The position numbers and the translations under genes were made by a program. From assembly GCA_017477245.1 (NCBI GenBank), contig JAFUWY010000021.1, positions 1 through 55,463 of the forward strand: a DNA stretch of 55,463 nt. Reading direction: 5' to 3'. The DNA comes from Bacteroidales bacterium (GTDB lineage: Bacteria > Bacteroidota > Bacteroidia > Bacteroidales > UBA932). Within the stretch, counting starts at the first letter, position 1. The number at the start of each line of letters is the position of its first letter. This document shows, piece after piece, positions 24,863-36,689 of this stretch. Below the pieces are notes generated by a model, which saw nothing but the letters and a program-made list of their open reading frames with translations, searched no databases and was not told where the DNA came from.

Positions 24863-25798
24863 ATGAGAAACGAACATCAACCCGGGCGCCGGCGGAATAC
24901 TTGCCTGTCCGACCTAGTCCAGCGCCGCCGCATTCTGCGGGGTGCGGGGTCATTTCTGTTCTTTTGCTACTTACTCTCGCCGCCGGCGCTGCTGGGTTCC
25001 TGTCGGAAGCTGCCGCCTGCGGGCGGCACGGAGCCGCCGGAACCGGGCGCGCCGGCGGCCGTGGATTCCGTGACGATGGAACTCCGTCTCGAGACGGCGG
25101 GAGAGACGGTCCGGAAGCTCGACCTGTTCTGCTACGGCTCGTCCGGCACGCAGGCGCTGGAGCTGCACACGCGGCTGGACAGCATCCCGCAGACCGTCCG
25201 CCTGCGGGTCCCGGAAGGAGAGAAGACGGTCGTCGGCATCGCCAACAGCCCGTACGCCTTCAATCTGGCCGCGCTGGGGCGGCTGGATGCCATGAAACAG
25301 CTCCGGTACAGCTTTGCAGACGACAATCCGCAGGCCCCGATCCTGGGCGGCCAGTCTTCCCTGCCGGCAGCGGGCGGCACCGTCCGGCTCCGCCCGCTGC
25401 TCTGCCGCGTCGTCCTGGCATCCGTAGCCAATACGATGGACGGATACGAGCTCCTGGAGTCGCCGCGCGTCCGCCTGGTGGACATTCCCGATACGGCGGA
25501 GATCCTCCGCGAAGAGGAATTCCGCCCCAGCGAGATGATCGATGCAGGGACCTGGCAGGACCTGCCGCATGACATCGGTTATTTCCCGGCGGCACCGCGG
25601 ACCACCCTCTGGTGCTACCCCAATGATACGCCGGAGAACGTCCTGGGCGCCCCGCGTCCCAGCCTCGAATTCGAATGCAGCATCCGCGGAGAGACCTGCT
25701 CGTTCTCGGTCCCGATGCCCCCGCTCCCCAGGGGAAGCACGCGCGAAGTGGAGCTGGTCATCGACGGGCCGGACGACTTTCGCTATAAAGTCAGATAA
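24863..25798 (+). CDS. Predicted lipoprotein, possibly FimB/Mfa2-like
   Basis: The 311-aa protein has a long basic N-terminus (RRRNT, QRRRILRG), a hydrophobic run and a lipobox PALLGSC (Cys47), so export and lipidation are expected although the n-region is unusually long. After a Pro/Gly linker come two beta-rich parts. The segment DSVTMELRLETAG then GETVRKLDLFCYG, followed by paired Cys and late GSTREVELVID, resembles the beta-sandwich of Mfa2/FimB fimbrial anchors, but I cannot assign it firmly. The frame is open upstream to 24767, but the promoter box at 24850-24857 favours 24863. The next gene's promoter lies in its last codons. Confidence 0.65.
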   Translation: MRNEHQPGRRRNTCLSDLVQRRRILRGAGSFLFFCYLLSPPALLGSCRKLPPAGGTEPPEPGAPAAVDSVTMELRLETAGETVRKLDLFCYGSSGTQALELHTRLDSIPQTVRLRVPEGEKTVVGIANSPYAFNLAALGRLDAMKQLRYSFADDNPQAPILGGQSSLPAAGGTVRLRPLLCRVVLASVANTMDGYELLESPRVRLVDIPDTAEILREEEFRPSEMIDAGTWQDLPHDIGYFPAAPRTTLWCYPNDTPENVLGAPRPSLEFECSIRGETCSFSVPMPPLPRGSTREVELVIDGPDDFRYKVR

Positions 25799-25804
25799 AA
25801 ACCG

Positions 25805-25812
25805 TATCTTTG
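25805..25812 (+). promoter_or_regulatory. -7 box TATCTTTG for the GT14 gene
   Basis: It is a perfect consensus ending 6 bases before ATG 25819 and sits just past the stop of the preceding gene. Confidence 0.65.
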
Positions 25813-25818
25813 TGCATC

Positions 25819-26727
25819 ATGACAGGGCACAAACACGCATATCTCCTCCTTATCCACGCCTGTCCGGACCAGGCGCGCAAACTGTTGGAACTTCTCGATG
25901 ATCCCCGCAACGACCTCTACGTCCACATCGACCGGAAGGCATCCTTCGGACCCGATGCGCTGGCCGGCTGCTGCCGCCACTCGACCGTCCGCTTCATCGA
26001 GCCGCGGCTGCGCGTCTCCTGGGGCGGCGTCAGCATCATGCGCGCCACGCTGGCGCTGCTCGAAGCCGCTGTCCCGGGCCATTATGCCTACTATCACCTG
26101 CTTAGCGGGATGGATCTCCCGCTCAAGAGCCAGGATGAGATCCACGCCTTCTTCGACAGCCATCCCGACCGGGAGTTCCTCAAGCTCTGGCCGACCGTGC
26201 CGGCCATGACCCGGCGTTTCCGCTATTATACCGTGTTTCCCGAAGGGCAGCATTTCTTCCTGACGCACTGGATCAACAGTCTGGTCAAAGCAGTCCTGTC
26301 CACCCTGCACATCAGCATCAACAAGGATATCGAATTCCGCTTCGCGGCCCAGTGGTTCAGCATTTCGGACGGTTTCGCCGCCTATGCCATCAGCCGGAAA
26401 GACTGGCTGGAGCGCGTATTCGCGCACACGGGCACATGCGACGAGGTCTTCATGCCTACCCTGCTCTGGGGTTCCCCCTTCCGTGACCGGCTGTTCGACG
26501 CTTCCGTCCACCTGGAGAAGAAGAAAGTCATCGACCCGGAGCACCTGGGCAATCTTCGCCTCATCGACTGGACCCGCGGTCCCAGCATCCGCCATCCCTG
26601 GGTCTTCCGGGCCGGGGACTGGGACATGCTCATGGGAGCGCCCTATTTCTGGGGACGCAAGTTCGATGAGCGCGTGGACGCGGAGATCATCGACCGGATC
26701 TACACGCAGCTGAAAAGCTATAAATAA
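25819..26727 (+). CDS. GT14 (core-2/I-branching type) glycosyltransferase
   Basis: The 302-aa protein is a Branch-family (GT14) beta-N-acetylglucosaminyl- or xylosyltransferase-like enzyme. Evidence: the opening HAYLLLIHACPDQARKLLELL, the NDLYVHIDRKAS motif (the DxD-like sugar-nucleotide region), YYHLLSGMDLPLKSQDEI, and the acceptor/base segment AQWFSISDGFAAY. ATG 25819 is chosen because the -7 box ends 6 bases earlier. It probably adds branching sugars to a surface glycan; the acceptor is unknown. Its 3' end overlaps the convergent gene by 10 bases. Confidence 0.85.
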   Translation: MTGHKHAYLLLIHACPDQARKLLELLDDPRNDLYVHIDRKASFGPDALAGCCRHSTVRFIEPRLRVSWGGVSIMRATLALLEAAVPGHYAYYHLLSGMDLPLKSQDEIHAFFDSHPDREFLKLWPTVPAMTRRFRYYTVFPEGQHFFLTHWINSLVKAVLSTLHISINKDIEFRFAAQWFSISDGFAAYAISRKDWLERVFAHTGTCDEVFMPTLLWGSPFRDRLFDASVHLEKKKVIDPEHLGNLRLIDWTRGPSIRHPWVFRAGDWDMLMGAPYFWGRKFDERVDAEIIDRIYTQLKSYK

Positions 26728-27425
26728 CGGATTTCGTCCCGCAGGGGACGGAAATGACGGGGCGACTCATACCCCGGGATGCCTGCCTGCCACCGCTGCA
26801 TCTGCTCGCGCGCCGCGTCGCGGTTGTAGCCGCTGCCCCGCGGATGGACCACGCGCACCCGGTCGTCTACCAGCACCAGCATCCGCTTCAGACGGGCGAA
26901 GTGGCAGAGCACCAGGTCGACGCCCCACCCGAGGCGGTTCTTGGCCAGGTCGATCGGCATCACCTCGTCCAGGATCTCGCGGCAGACCAGATGGAACCAG
27001 CCTTCCTGGAAATTGACCTTCCGCATCCGGCCGGTGAAGTGGCAGACGCTCTGGTACAAGGCTCGTCCGTGCAGGCTCCAGCCGCAACTCGGCTGATACA
27101 GACCCACGTTGGAGGTCCGCAGGATGTCGCGGATCCCGGCGACGAGCTTTTCCGCATTTGGGCCGTCGATCTCGATGTCCCCCGTCACGACCAGCAGCCA
27201 GCGGTATCCGCGCGCGACCAGCAGGTCATAGGCCTGGTTCATCAGGCCGGAATAATAGACATTGTCCAGGTGGACCGCCGCGGGATGCGGACAGGGCGGC
27301 GTACTGCCGCTGTCCAGGATCACCGTATCGAAATGCGGGGACAAAAGGTCCGCCCAGCGGGCCGCACCGTCGTGCTGGTTATGGTCGAAGACACAGCAAA
27401 GGACTTCCGGGGTCATGTTCGTCAT
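26718..27425 (-). CDS. Glycosyltransferase-like protein (GT-A fold), 235 aa
   Basis: The protein begins with a hydrophobic beta strand and CVFDHNQHDGAARWADLL, then WLLVVTGDIEIDG, which looks like a GT-A nucleotide-sugar site (D-x-E/D), and GWGVDLVLCHFAR near the end. It overlaps the preceding gene by 4 bases (ATGA) and is the last member of the wza-wzz-uvrA-glycosyltransferase run. It likely transfers a sugar during assembly of the same exported polysaccharide; the family assignment is tentative. Confidence 0.65.
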   Translation of the reverse strand: MTNMTPEVLCCVFDHNQHDGAARWADLLSPHFDTVILDSGSTPPCPHPAAVHLDNVYYSGLMNQAYDLLVARGYRWLLVVTGDIEIDGPNAEKLVAGIRDILRTSNVGLYQPSCGWSLHGRALYQSVCHFTGRMRKVNFQEGWFHLVCREILDEVMPIDLAKNRLGWGVDLVLCHFARLKRMLVLVDDRVRVVHPRGSGYNRDAAREQMQRWQAGIPGYESPRHFRPLRDEIRYL

Positions 27426-28180
27426 TTCTTGAAATACCGCCGGACCCGGGTCAGCCAGGAGCGGCGCACGTTATACACAGGTTTCTGCGGATCCCCGCCG
27501 AACGTATTGAGGTGTCCCACGATGCTGGCATGGCGGAAGCGGGAACCGCGGTATTTTTCTTGCATGTAGGCCAGCGTCTTGCGGAACCGCTCCCCAATGG
27601 TGCCGGAGGAATAATGCCGGCACGGGAAGGTGACGGACCTGGATTCGATGTCGAAACGCTCCCGCGCCGCTGCGCAGAAGTCTTCGACGTACAGGTCGAA
27701 TGCCAGGCGCTCGTCGAACCGCAGGCCGTAGCGGCGGACCAGCGAGGAATGGACCATCAGGCACTGGCAGTCGAACGTGTCCACCGGACCGTCCGGGAGC
27801 ACGCCATGGATGGTCTTGTGGTGGCGGCCATCCTTGCGGAACTGCGCCACGAATCCCCTGATATACAGGAAGTCCGCACGGTCGCAGGTCTCCAGGTAGA
27901 TGCCGATGGGCCCGTACAGGCAGTCCTTGTCCAACGGTTCCAGCACCGGACGCAGGTCGCATACCGGCTGCCAGTCTTCGTGGCAGAACACGATCCAGCA
28001 GTCTTCGGTGCACGTATCGAGAAAGCGGTTGTACAGGACCGGGACCGGAAGGTTCCCGGTACGGTTGTCCAGAGGGACCAGCGTGAGCTCCCGGCAACAA
28101 GGGTTGCCGGAGAGGCACCGCGCGTACATCTCATAATCCCTGACTACGGAAACGACTTTCACACTCACCGGCATACGCAT
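27422..28180 (-). CDS. Glycosyltransferase family 2-like protein, 252 aa
   Basis: The N-terminal VKVVSVVRDYEMYARCL followed by ELTLVPLDN and NRFLDTCTEDCWIVFCHEDW fits a GT2-like fold in which the HEDW acidic pair takes the place of DxD. DTFDCQCLMVHSSLVRRYG and VEDFCAAARE resemble the acceptor region. It starts immediately after the upstream stop (0 bases) and overlaps the next start by 4 bases. M3 at 28174 is a possible alternative start. Confidence 0.65.
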   Translation of the reverse strand: MRMPVSVKVVSVVRDYEMYARCLSGNPCCRELTLVPLDNRTGNLPVPVLYNRFLDTCTEDCWIVFCHEDWQPVCDLRPVLEPLDKDCLYGPIGIYLETCDRADFLYIRGFVAQFRKDGRHHKTIHGVLPDGPVDTFDCQCLMVHSSLVRRYGLRFDERLAFDLYVEDFCAAARERFDIESRSVTFPCRHYSSGTIGERFRKTLAYMQEKYRGSRFRHASIVGHLNTFGGDPQKPVYNVRRSWLTRVRRYFKK

Positions 28181-29013
28181 CTAGACGATATCCGCATAAC
28201 GATCCGGGATGCGGACCACGATTCTCAACTCGAACATGGCGGGCTTGTTCAGGGCGAACGGCGGACGGCAGAGGGTCTGGCAGATCCGGGCGAAGCGTGT
28301 CCACCTGTCGAAATCCCTGGCGGGAAGCTCCGTAGCGTAGCGGATGGTGCGCGCCCGCTTCTGCATATGCGGCCCCCAGCCCTGTCCGACCCGGTCGGCA
28401 TCCTGGAAGCGATCCTCGAGCCGCTTCTTGTCGAAGTAGCCGAAATGCATCAGGTACAAATCCTTGGCAATATGGAAATTGTGTCCCTTGATCCGGTGGA
28501 AGCCGGATCCCCACACACAAGGCTTGGCCACGATGGACGGCTTGGTGTAGCGCGTGCCGATCTGCGCATAATGCCGCTGCCGCAGGAAGGGCTCCGCGTC
28601 GGTGATATCGCCCTCCTCACCCAGCTTCTGGCCGAAGTCCAGGCCCAGCGCCGAGATGGAAACCCCGATTTTCTGGCGCGAGAGATATTCGGGCAAAGTG
28701 AGTCCGAGCTTGGGATCCACGACGATGAATTCGTCGGCGTCGACGCCGATGACCAGGTCATACCCCTGCGAGAGGAGCCCCGCAGCCTGCGCCGAAAGGA
28801 ACTTCAAACGGCCTTTCTCCGCGGAAACGACCTGCGATCCGATCTTCTCGTGCAGTTCGGCGTGCGTGCCGGCACAGAAATCCGCGATCTGCTGGTCCAG
28901 ACCGTCGAAATAGATATAGAGGTTCTCCCGGCCCAGTTGTGCACCGTAATATTCTACCCATTTACGCAGGTAGAAGTCGTCGTTGCGGACCATGGTCAGT
29001 GCGGCTATCTTCT

Positions 29014-29017
<4 letters not shown>
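28181..29017 (-). CDS. GT2-type glycosyltransferase, 278 aa
   Basis: The opening KKIAALTMVRNDDFYLRKWV, the YIYFDGLDQQ strand and the DxD motif VIGVDADEFIV identify a Glyco_tranf_2_4-like enzyme. Conserved LMHFGYFDKKR lies near the end. It overlaps the uvrA stop by 4 bases, so it is translated from the same message as uvrA and the export genes. Donor and acceptor are not readable. Confidence 0.8.
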
Positions 29018-31808
<2,791 letters not shown>

Positions 31809-31812
<4 letters not shown>

Positions 31813-32945
31813 GCCTGGGCGGGAGCTGCCGGTTCTTCCTCCTCATCTTCCTTCTTCTTCAGGCCGGCCAGGAAATCCCTGCCCCAGAGCACCCAGACGA
31901 TAGCGAGGACCGCTCCGAGAAACACACAGGTAACGAGGATGGTCGCCTTGGAGGGTTTGCTTTGCTTGAGCGGGACCTGAGGCGGGTTGATCACGGTAAA
32001 CACCGGCGTCTCCAGCTGGACCTTGGCTTTGGCCGCCTGGAGCTGCTGGGCGCAGCTGTTGTAAAGCTGGAAGGTGAGATTCATTTCGTTCTGCAGGCGC
32101 TCCTGCTCGGTTCTGACCCGCTGGAGGACGACGCCCTGGTTGCGGTCCACGTAGCTGGCATACCGCTGCTGGGCGCTGTAGTAATTCTCCTTGGCCTCGT
32201 CATAAAGACCCTGGTAGTAGTCCAGGTCCTTGCGGGATTTTTCCGTACGGTACCGGACCACATAGGATTGCAGTTTGTTGATTACTTCTTCCGATATCCG
32301 GGCGGCCACCAGTGGATCTTGAGCGGTGACGGAAAGAGAGATTACGGATGTCTTTTTCTCTACCGTAAGGAAGATGCTGTTCCTGATGACTTTGGCAATC
32401 CGGGACTGTTCCGCGGTAAGACGCAAAGGATCCATGTTGGCATAGCCTGTTATGGGATCCTTCTTTTCTCGGAAAAGGCCTTTGATCCAAGCCATGGCCA
32501 TAGACGGAGCTCTAGTTACGACCGTCCACCAGGGGCTGCGGGTATGCTCTTTCAGGTAGGTGTAATAATCCGCCTTCCCGTCCTTGAATTCCACCTGGAC
32601 AGGGAACAGTTCGACGATGAAGGGCGTGGACGAGACGATGTCAGGGTACAGGTCGGGATAGACGGCATCGGACGTGCTGATGGATCCCAGGTTGACACCC
32701 GCCAGGCTCGCCAACGATCCCAGGCTGCCAGTGCCGGATTTAGCGACAAGTTCGGGTGCCAGCTTTGAAGATACCGTATACTCTTTCGGGATGCTGAAGG
32801 CAATCACCAGTCCGACCACGGCGGCGATACCGCTCCATACCAGGATACGCTTCCATTCCCGAAGGAGTCTGCGGACTAACACCATGATGTCGATCTCTTC
32901 GTATTCTTCCTCTACATAGAGGGACCTATTGTCTTCTTCCATCAT
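31809..32945 (-). CDS. Wzz/chain-length determinant protein
   Basis: The 378-aa inner-membrane protein has a cytoplasmic acidic start ([19 protein letters not shown]), a first membrane helix (about 34-55), a long periplasmic coiled-coil region (about 200-320) and a second helix near the end ([19 protein letters not shown]), followed by an acidic/Lys-rich tail. [15 protein letters not shown] just before the second helix is the Pro-rich Wzz motif. No tyrosine-kinase domain is fused. It controls polymer length and contacts the Wza-type exporter encoded just upstream. Start 32945 or the next codon 32942 (ATGATG); the longer open frame overlaps wza and is rejected. Confidence 0.85.
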
Positions 32946-32959
32946 AAGGCAAGGAATCT

Positions 32960-35380
32960 TTATCGGGTAAACAGATTGACAAGCGTCGCCACCATGGTAG
33001 CCAGCGAAACGGCCGACGTGCCCAGGGACATCACCTGGGGAGCAGACATCGGAGCACGTTCCGGTTTTGCCGGAACAATGATTTCGCAACCGGGTTCAAT
33101 CTTGGCGCCTATTGAAGAGGCTCGTTTCACACGTCCGTTCATATAGACGATATATGTTTTTTTCCAACGCGCACGTTCTCCATAACCACCGGCTGCATCG
33201 ATGTAATAATCCAGGTTCTTGCCGGGGATAAAGACCGTTGTGTTGGGAAACATGACAGCACCGCTGATACGTACGGTCATGATTTCTTCCGGCACAAAGA
33301 TCCGGTCGCCGTCACGCAGGATCATATCATACTCGGAGCCGGGCTTCGTAACCGCCTTGTCCAGTTCTATACCAACCGTATAGGATTGGTCAGCAAGTAC
33401 TTGGTCCAAGTCGAGAGAATCCCGGATGGCGCTGGAAGAGGCAATCCGGCGGATGGTTCTTTGAAGATTCTGTTCCTCCTTATTCATGCGGCGGGTCAGG
33501 GTGGAGCCGTGCAGGAATGCCCGGTCGGTCTTGCCGCCGGCACGCTTGAGCAGGTCTGAGAGACGCTCACCCTCGGTCAGCAGGACATACTCACCCGGGA
33601 AGGCGACTTCCCCTTCGATCCGGACGAATTTCTGTGTACGGTAGGCCGGGCTGCGACGCACGGAAACTACATCATAAGGCTGCAGGTAGAAGTTCTCCCC
33701 ACCGTCAATCGCCAGGTTATCCTTGATGGCAAAAGAGAATGTCTCTCCAATCGTATCTTTCGGCATCGTACTGTAAGGGTCGGTGACGCGTCGCGCTACA
33801 TCCACCCGGGAATAGGAAGCGCCTTCCAACAGACCACCAGCCTGCAAGATCAGGTCTTCCACGGTCGTATTCTCGGAGAAAGGGAAAACACCCGGACTGG
33901 CCACGGCACCATTGATGGTCAGGGTTCCCCGGTCATTGATTTCGTGGATACCCGAGACGACCAGGATATCATTCTTCCGCAGGAGGACATCATCCGCCTT
34001 TCCAGAGAGGATACCCGACAGGTCCACGGAGATGGTTTCCAGGCTGAGATCATCCTTCTCACGCATGATGACGGCACGGCCCGTAAAGGCATCCTCCTTC
34101 AGACCGCCGGCACCGGCAATGAGTTGGCGCACCGTCGCAATCTCCTTGCCGAGCTCAAACATCCCCGGACGGAAAACATATCCCCGGACCTCTACCTTGT
34201 TGGCGAATCTGTCCATGCTGGCTCCAACCGTGACGTAGTCACCGTCTTCCATTCGGAAACCATCGATTTGGTCTGCCTTGACATTGAAGACCTGACGTTC
34301 CGGACCAGTCTGCCGAATCAAGCGAAAATCTTCCCGGAACGCATCGCTGGAGAAACCTCCCGCATAATCGATCAAGGTCGACAGACTCTCTCCCCCCAGC
34401 AATTCGTACGACATCGGGCGCTTGACCTTTCCGCTGACAGTCACGATATTGACGTAAGGAGGTACCATGACGACATCTCCTTCCTGCAGAGCGATATCCG
34501 TATCCGTCCGACCCTCGATCAAATAGTCATATACGTCCACGCTCGCAATCTGTTCCCCGCCCCGGATGACCTTGATGGCTCGGAGGGTTCCCCGGGAGGT
34601 CACGCCACCTGCGCGGTAGAGCGCATGAAAAACCGATGAAAAAGAAGAAAGGCGGAAAGTGCCCGGAGTTCTGACTTCTCCCATCACGTTCACCTGGATC
34701 GTTCGGATCGACCCCAATGTCACACTGACAGAAGTATTGGGCTTGCTACCTCCGATGCTCGAATATTTGGAAACCAAGGCTTTCCGGATTTTCTCCGTAG
34801 CGGCCGCAATGGTAAGGCCACTCAATTGAATCGGGCCGATCTGACTGATATAGACCCGCCCTTCCGGCGAGATCGTCAGAGTATAGCTTCCCTCGCTATA
34901 TCCCCAAATGTCTATGATGACCTGGTCACCAGGCCCCAGGCGATAATCCTGCGGCGTCGCGGCGTTTTCGTTCGGTTCGAACGTCAAGGATCGCTGTCCC
35001 CGAAACAGGTCGTGTCCGTAAATCTGCACCCCGGATCCTTCCTCGGGATCCGCAGCCTGGGCCGCCACGGAGTCTAACACACCATCACCTGGCGCGACCG
35101 CTTCCGCCCGTGAATCCCGGGATATCGTCCCATGAGAAAGAGCTTGATCGGTTACCGTCCCTTCCGAAGTCTGCTCTGCTTCGTATTTTGCCTTTATACG
35201 CTCCGCTTGCGCCTGGGTAACACCGCGAGCAAGTAGTTCCTTGCCGATCTCGTTTTGGGACTTACCTGCAGCAAGGCTGGACTTCACATAGCTAACAACC
35301 TGGTCATCGGTCATTTGCGCATATGCACCCAAGGAGAGGGAACACATTATGATGACCGCAATCAAACCCTTTTTTCTCAT
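32960..35380 (-). CDS. Wza-type polysaccharide export protein with SLBB repeats
   Basis: The 806-aa protein has a cleavable signal (MRKKGLIAVIIMCSLSLGAYAQ), a short Bacteroidetes-specific helical segment (MTDDQVVSYVKSSLAAGKSQ), the Poly_export domain (YRLGPGDQVIIDIWGYSEG, near residue 125-200) and then a series of SLBB domains (for example VNVMGEVRTPGTF, TVSGKVKRPMSYEL, VEVRGYVFRPGMF, LTINGAVASPGVF, VRIEGEVAFPGEY, VRISGAVMFPNT). A hydrophobic stretch closes the protein. It should form the outer-membrane/periplasmic channel for capsule or exopolysaccharide. No lipobox is seen, unlike E. coli Wza. First gene of the operon. Confidence 0.9.
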   Translation of the reverse strand: MRKKGLIAVIIMCSLSLGAYAQMTDDQVVSYVKSSLAAGKSQNEIGKELLARGVTQAQAERIKAKYEAEQTSEGTVTDQALSHGTISRDSRAEAVAPGDGVLDSVAAQAADPEEGSGVQIYGHDLFRGQRSLTFEPNENAATPQDYRLGPGDQVIIDIWGYSEGSYTLTISPEGRVYISQIGPIQLSGLTIAAATEKIRKALVSKYSSIGGSKPNTSVSVTLGSIRTIQVNVMGEVRTPGTFRLSSFSSVFHALYRAGGVTSRGTLRAIKVIRGGEQIASVDVYDYLIEGRTDTDIALQEGDVVMVPPYVNIVTVSGKVKRPMSYELLGGESLSTLIDYAGGFSSDAFREDFRLIRQTGPERQVFNVKADQIDGFRMEDGDYVTVGASMDRFANKVEVRGYVFRPGMFELGKEIATVRQLIAGAGGLKEDAFTGRAVIMREKDDLSLETISVDLSGILSGKADDVLLRKNDILVVSGIHEINDRGTLTINGAVASPGVFPFSENTTVEDLILQAGGLLEGASYSRVDVARRVTDPYSTMPKDTIGETFSFAIKDNLAIDGGENFYLQPYDVVSVRRSPAYRTQKFVRIEGEVAFPGEYVLLTEGERLSDLLKRAGGKTDRAFLHGSTLTRRMNKEEQNLQRTIRRIASSSAIRDSLDLDQVLADQSYTVGIELDKAVTKPGSEYDMILRDGDRIFVPEEIMTVRISGAVMFPNTTVFIPGKNLDYYIDAAGGYGERARWKKTYIVYMNGRVKRASSIGAKIEPGCEIIVPAKPERAPMSAPQVMSLGTSAVSLATMVATLVNLFTR

Positions 35381-35420
35381 ATGCCTAAACTGATTTCTTG
35401 ACAATTACTTATAAAACATA

Positions 35421-35428
35421 CAAAGATA
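35421..35428 (-). promoter_or_regulatory. -7 box TATCTTTG for the wza operon
   Basis: A perfect consensus on the minus strand, about 40 bases before ATG 35380. It is divergent to the tRNA-Asp promoter. Confidence 0.65.
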
Positions 35429-35510
35429 CTGCTTTTCCGCGTCAGAACCAAATCAGTCCTCGAATTCAGATTTTTTTTGAAAATATGCTTGCGGTTTTCC
35501 AAATTATGCC

Positions 35511-35518
35511 TATCTTTG
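35511..35518 (+). promoter_or_regulatory. -7 box TATCTTTG for tRNA-Asp
   Basis: A perfect consensus 25 bases before the tRNA, with CTTGCGG about 20 bases upstream as -33 element. Confidence 0.65.
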
Positions 35519-35543
35519 CATCCGCATTCAACGCAAAACACCT

Positions 35544-35618
35544 GGTGTGGTAGTTCAGTTTGGTTAGAATGCCGGCCTGTCACGCCGGAGGTCGCGAGTT
35601 CGAGCCTCGTCCGCACCG
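35544..35618 (+). tRNA. tRNA-Asp (GTC)
   Basis: A 75-nt cloverleaf: acceptor GGTGTGG/CCGCACC with one G-T pair, anticodon stem CCGGC/GCCGG around loop CTGTCAC (anticodon GTC), T arm GCGAG-TTCGAGC-CTCGT, discriminator G. The CCA end is not encoded and must be added after transcription. Confidence 0.95.
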
Positions 35619-35620
35619 CA

Positions 35621-35649
35621 AGAAGCCAGTCGCAAGACTGGCTTCTTTT
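35621..35649 (+). terminator. Terminator after tRNA-Asp
   Basis: AGAAGCCAGTC / GACTGGCTTCT, perfect 11-bp stem with a GCAA tetraloop, followed by TTT. Confidence 0.9.
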
Positions 35650-35786
35650 GTACTACCCTGTCCCGGCCTCTGGCCGCCCAAATCTCTCTAACCCCCTGTC
35701 GCTCCCGCGATATCCGGTATAATTGACATTTTCGGTTGGTAAAACACCCTGTAAGCATTTGATTTATTTGCATTTATATCCACTTT

Positions 35787-35887
35787 ATTGAAACTGGTTC
35801 CGATAAGGTGGTGACAGGTCAAGGTAATCTCCGTAGCACGCATACTGCGCGTGATTGAAACCGGTTTCGAAAGGTGGTGACAGGTTA
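35787..35887 (+). repeat. Two 33-34-bp direct repeats separated by 33 bases
   Basis: Copies start ATTGAAAC at 35787 and 35854 and end GGTGGTGACAGGT. They are 67 bases apart and differ at a few positions, one being a one-base deletion. The second contains the palindrome GAAACCGGTTTC. The spacing and ATTGAAAC start recall a CRISPR repeat-spacer unit, but only two copies exist and no cas gene is near. Confidence 0.6.
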
Positions 35888-36180
35888 ATAATAAAAAGAC
35901 GTCAAAGATGTCCGGGGCGGGGCTCTTCTCCCCTCGGGCTCCCCTGTCGGATTCGATTCCTAACCCTGGGACCGGGACAGACAACGTGGTGCGCAAAGCC
36001 CTTTTTTGCGTGATAAGGAAGTCGCTGATTATCAACAAGAACTAAAAATTACTATTGCTGAAAATACCACTGATTTCGAAAAGATGCACAGTATCAATTA
36101 CTTCCTCATCACGCTTCGTCGCCGAGGGAGAGAGGAGAGAGGAGAGCGAGAGAGTGTCGGCAGCGGCAAATGTATGTTGT

Positions 36181-36303
36181 GGGAAACAGGAGCACCCAAT
36201 AGAAAAGGCCTGCGGGGTGTCCGTGTTTCCCAAGGGCCGAAATCCGGCCCTTGGGAAACACCCGGGCCCAACTGAGACCGTCAGAACGGCATCCTTGTTT
36301 CCC
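36181..36303. repeat. Two 51-nt palindromic units joined by a perfect 17-bp hairpin
   Basis: Units 36181-36231 and 36253-36303 each begin GGGAAAC, end GTTTCCC and are exactly 51 nt long. Their junction, 36223-36261, is a perfect hairpin with a 17-bp stem and loop AAATC. Unit spacing is 72 nt. Confidence 0.8.
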
Positions 36304-36334
36304 ACCGCTGCGGGCTACAAACTTTTTGGCATTA

Positions 36335-36544
36335 CCAGGGGCGCACTGCCCTATCTCCGCCCCTGGCGACCTGGTTTCCTCTCTGCCAGGGGCAAAAACT
36401 AGCCTCTTTGCCCCTGGCAGGCGATTTTCCTCGTTGCCAGGGGCTGTGGGGCCTTGATTTGCCCCTGGCAGGCGGTTTTCCACGTTGCCAGGGGCTGTGG
36501 GGCCTTGATTTGCCCCTGGCAGGCATTTCCCCACGATGCCAGGG
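36335..36544. repeat. 51-bp tandem hairpin array (array 1)
   Basis: CCAGGG recurs at 36335, 36386, 36437, 36488 and 36539, a constant 51-base step. Each full unit has arms GCCAGGGGC and GCCCCTGGC, a 16-nt loop and a 17-nt linker containing TTTTCC. The two middle units are nearly identical; the outer ones diverge in loop and linker but keep the arms. Confidence 0.93.
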
Positions 36545-36572
36545 ACAGTAGGACCTGTCTTCTGATCGTGCA

Positions 36573-36689
36573 GCCGTTCGGGGAGGGTCTGGCGAAGGCT
36601 CAGCCGCAGCAGGGGCCGTCGGCTCGGCCCCGGTTCCCGCGCCAGCGGGAAGCGAGGATGGAAGCCGAGCCAGGCCCTCCCCGAACGGC
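36573..36689. repeat. Branched palindrome with 21-bp arms
   Basis: Arms 36573-36593 and 36669-36689 (start GCCGTTCGGGGAGGG) match inversely at 20 of 21 positions. The interior holds GGGGCC-N8-GGCCCC and TTCCCGC-GCCA-GCGGGAA hairpins. The plan (long arms, inner hairpins) equals that of the element inside uvrD. Confidence 0.85.

Noticed and set aside
35688-36038. 116-aa minus-strand open frame over the 33-34-bp repeats
   Set aside because: It contains the repeat as LTCHHL twice, has no domain I recognise and no promoter; could be an element remnant but is not supported as a gene.
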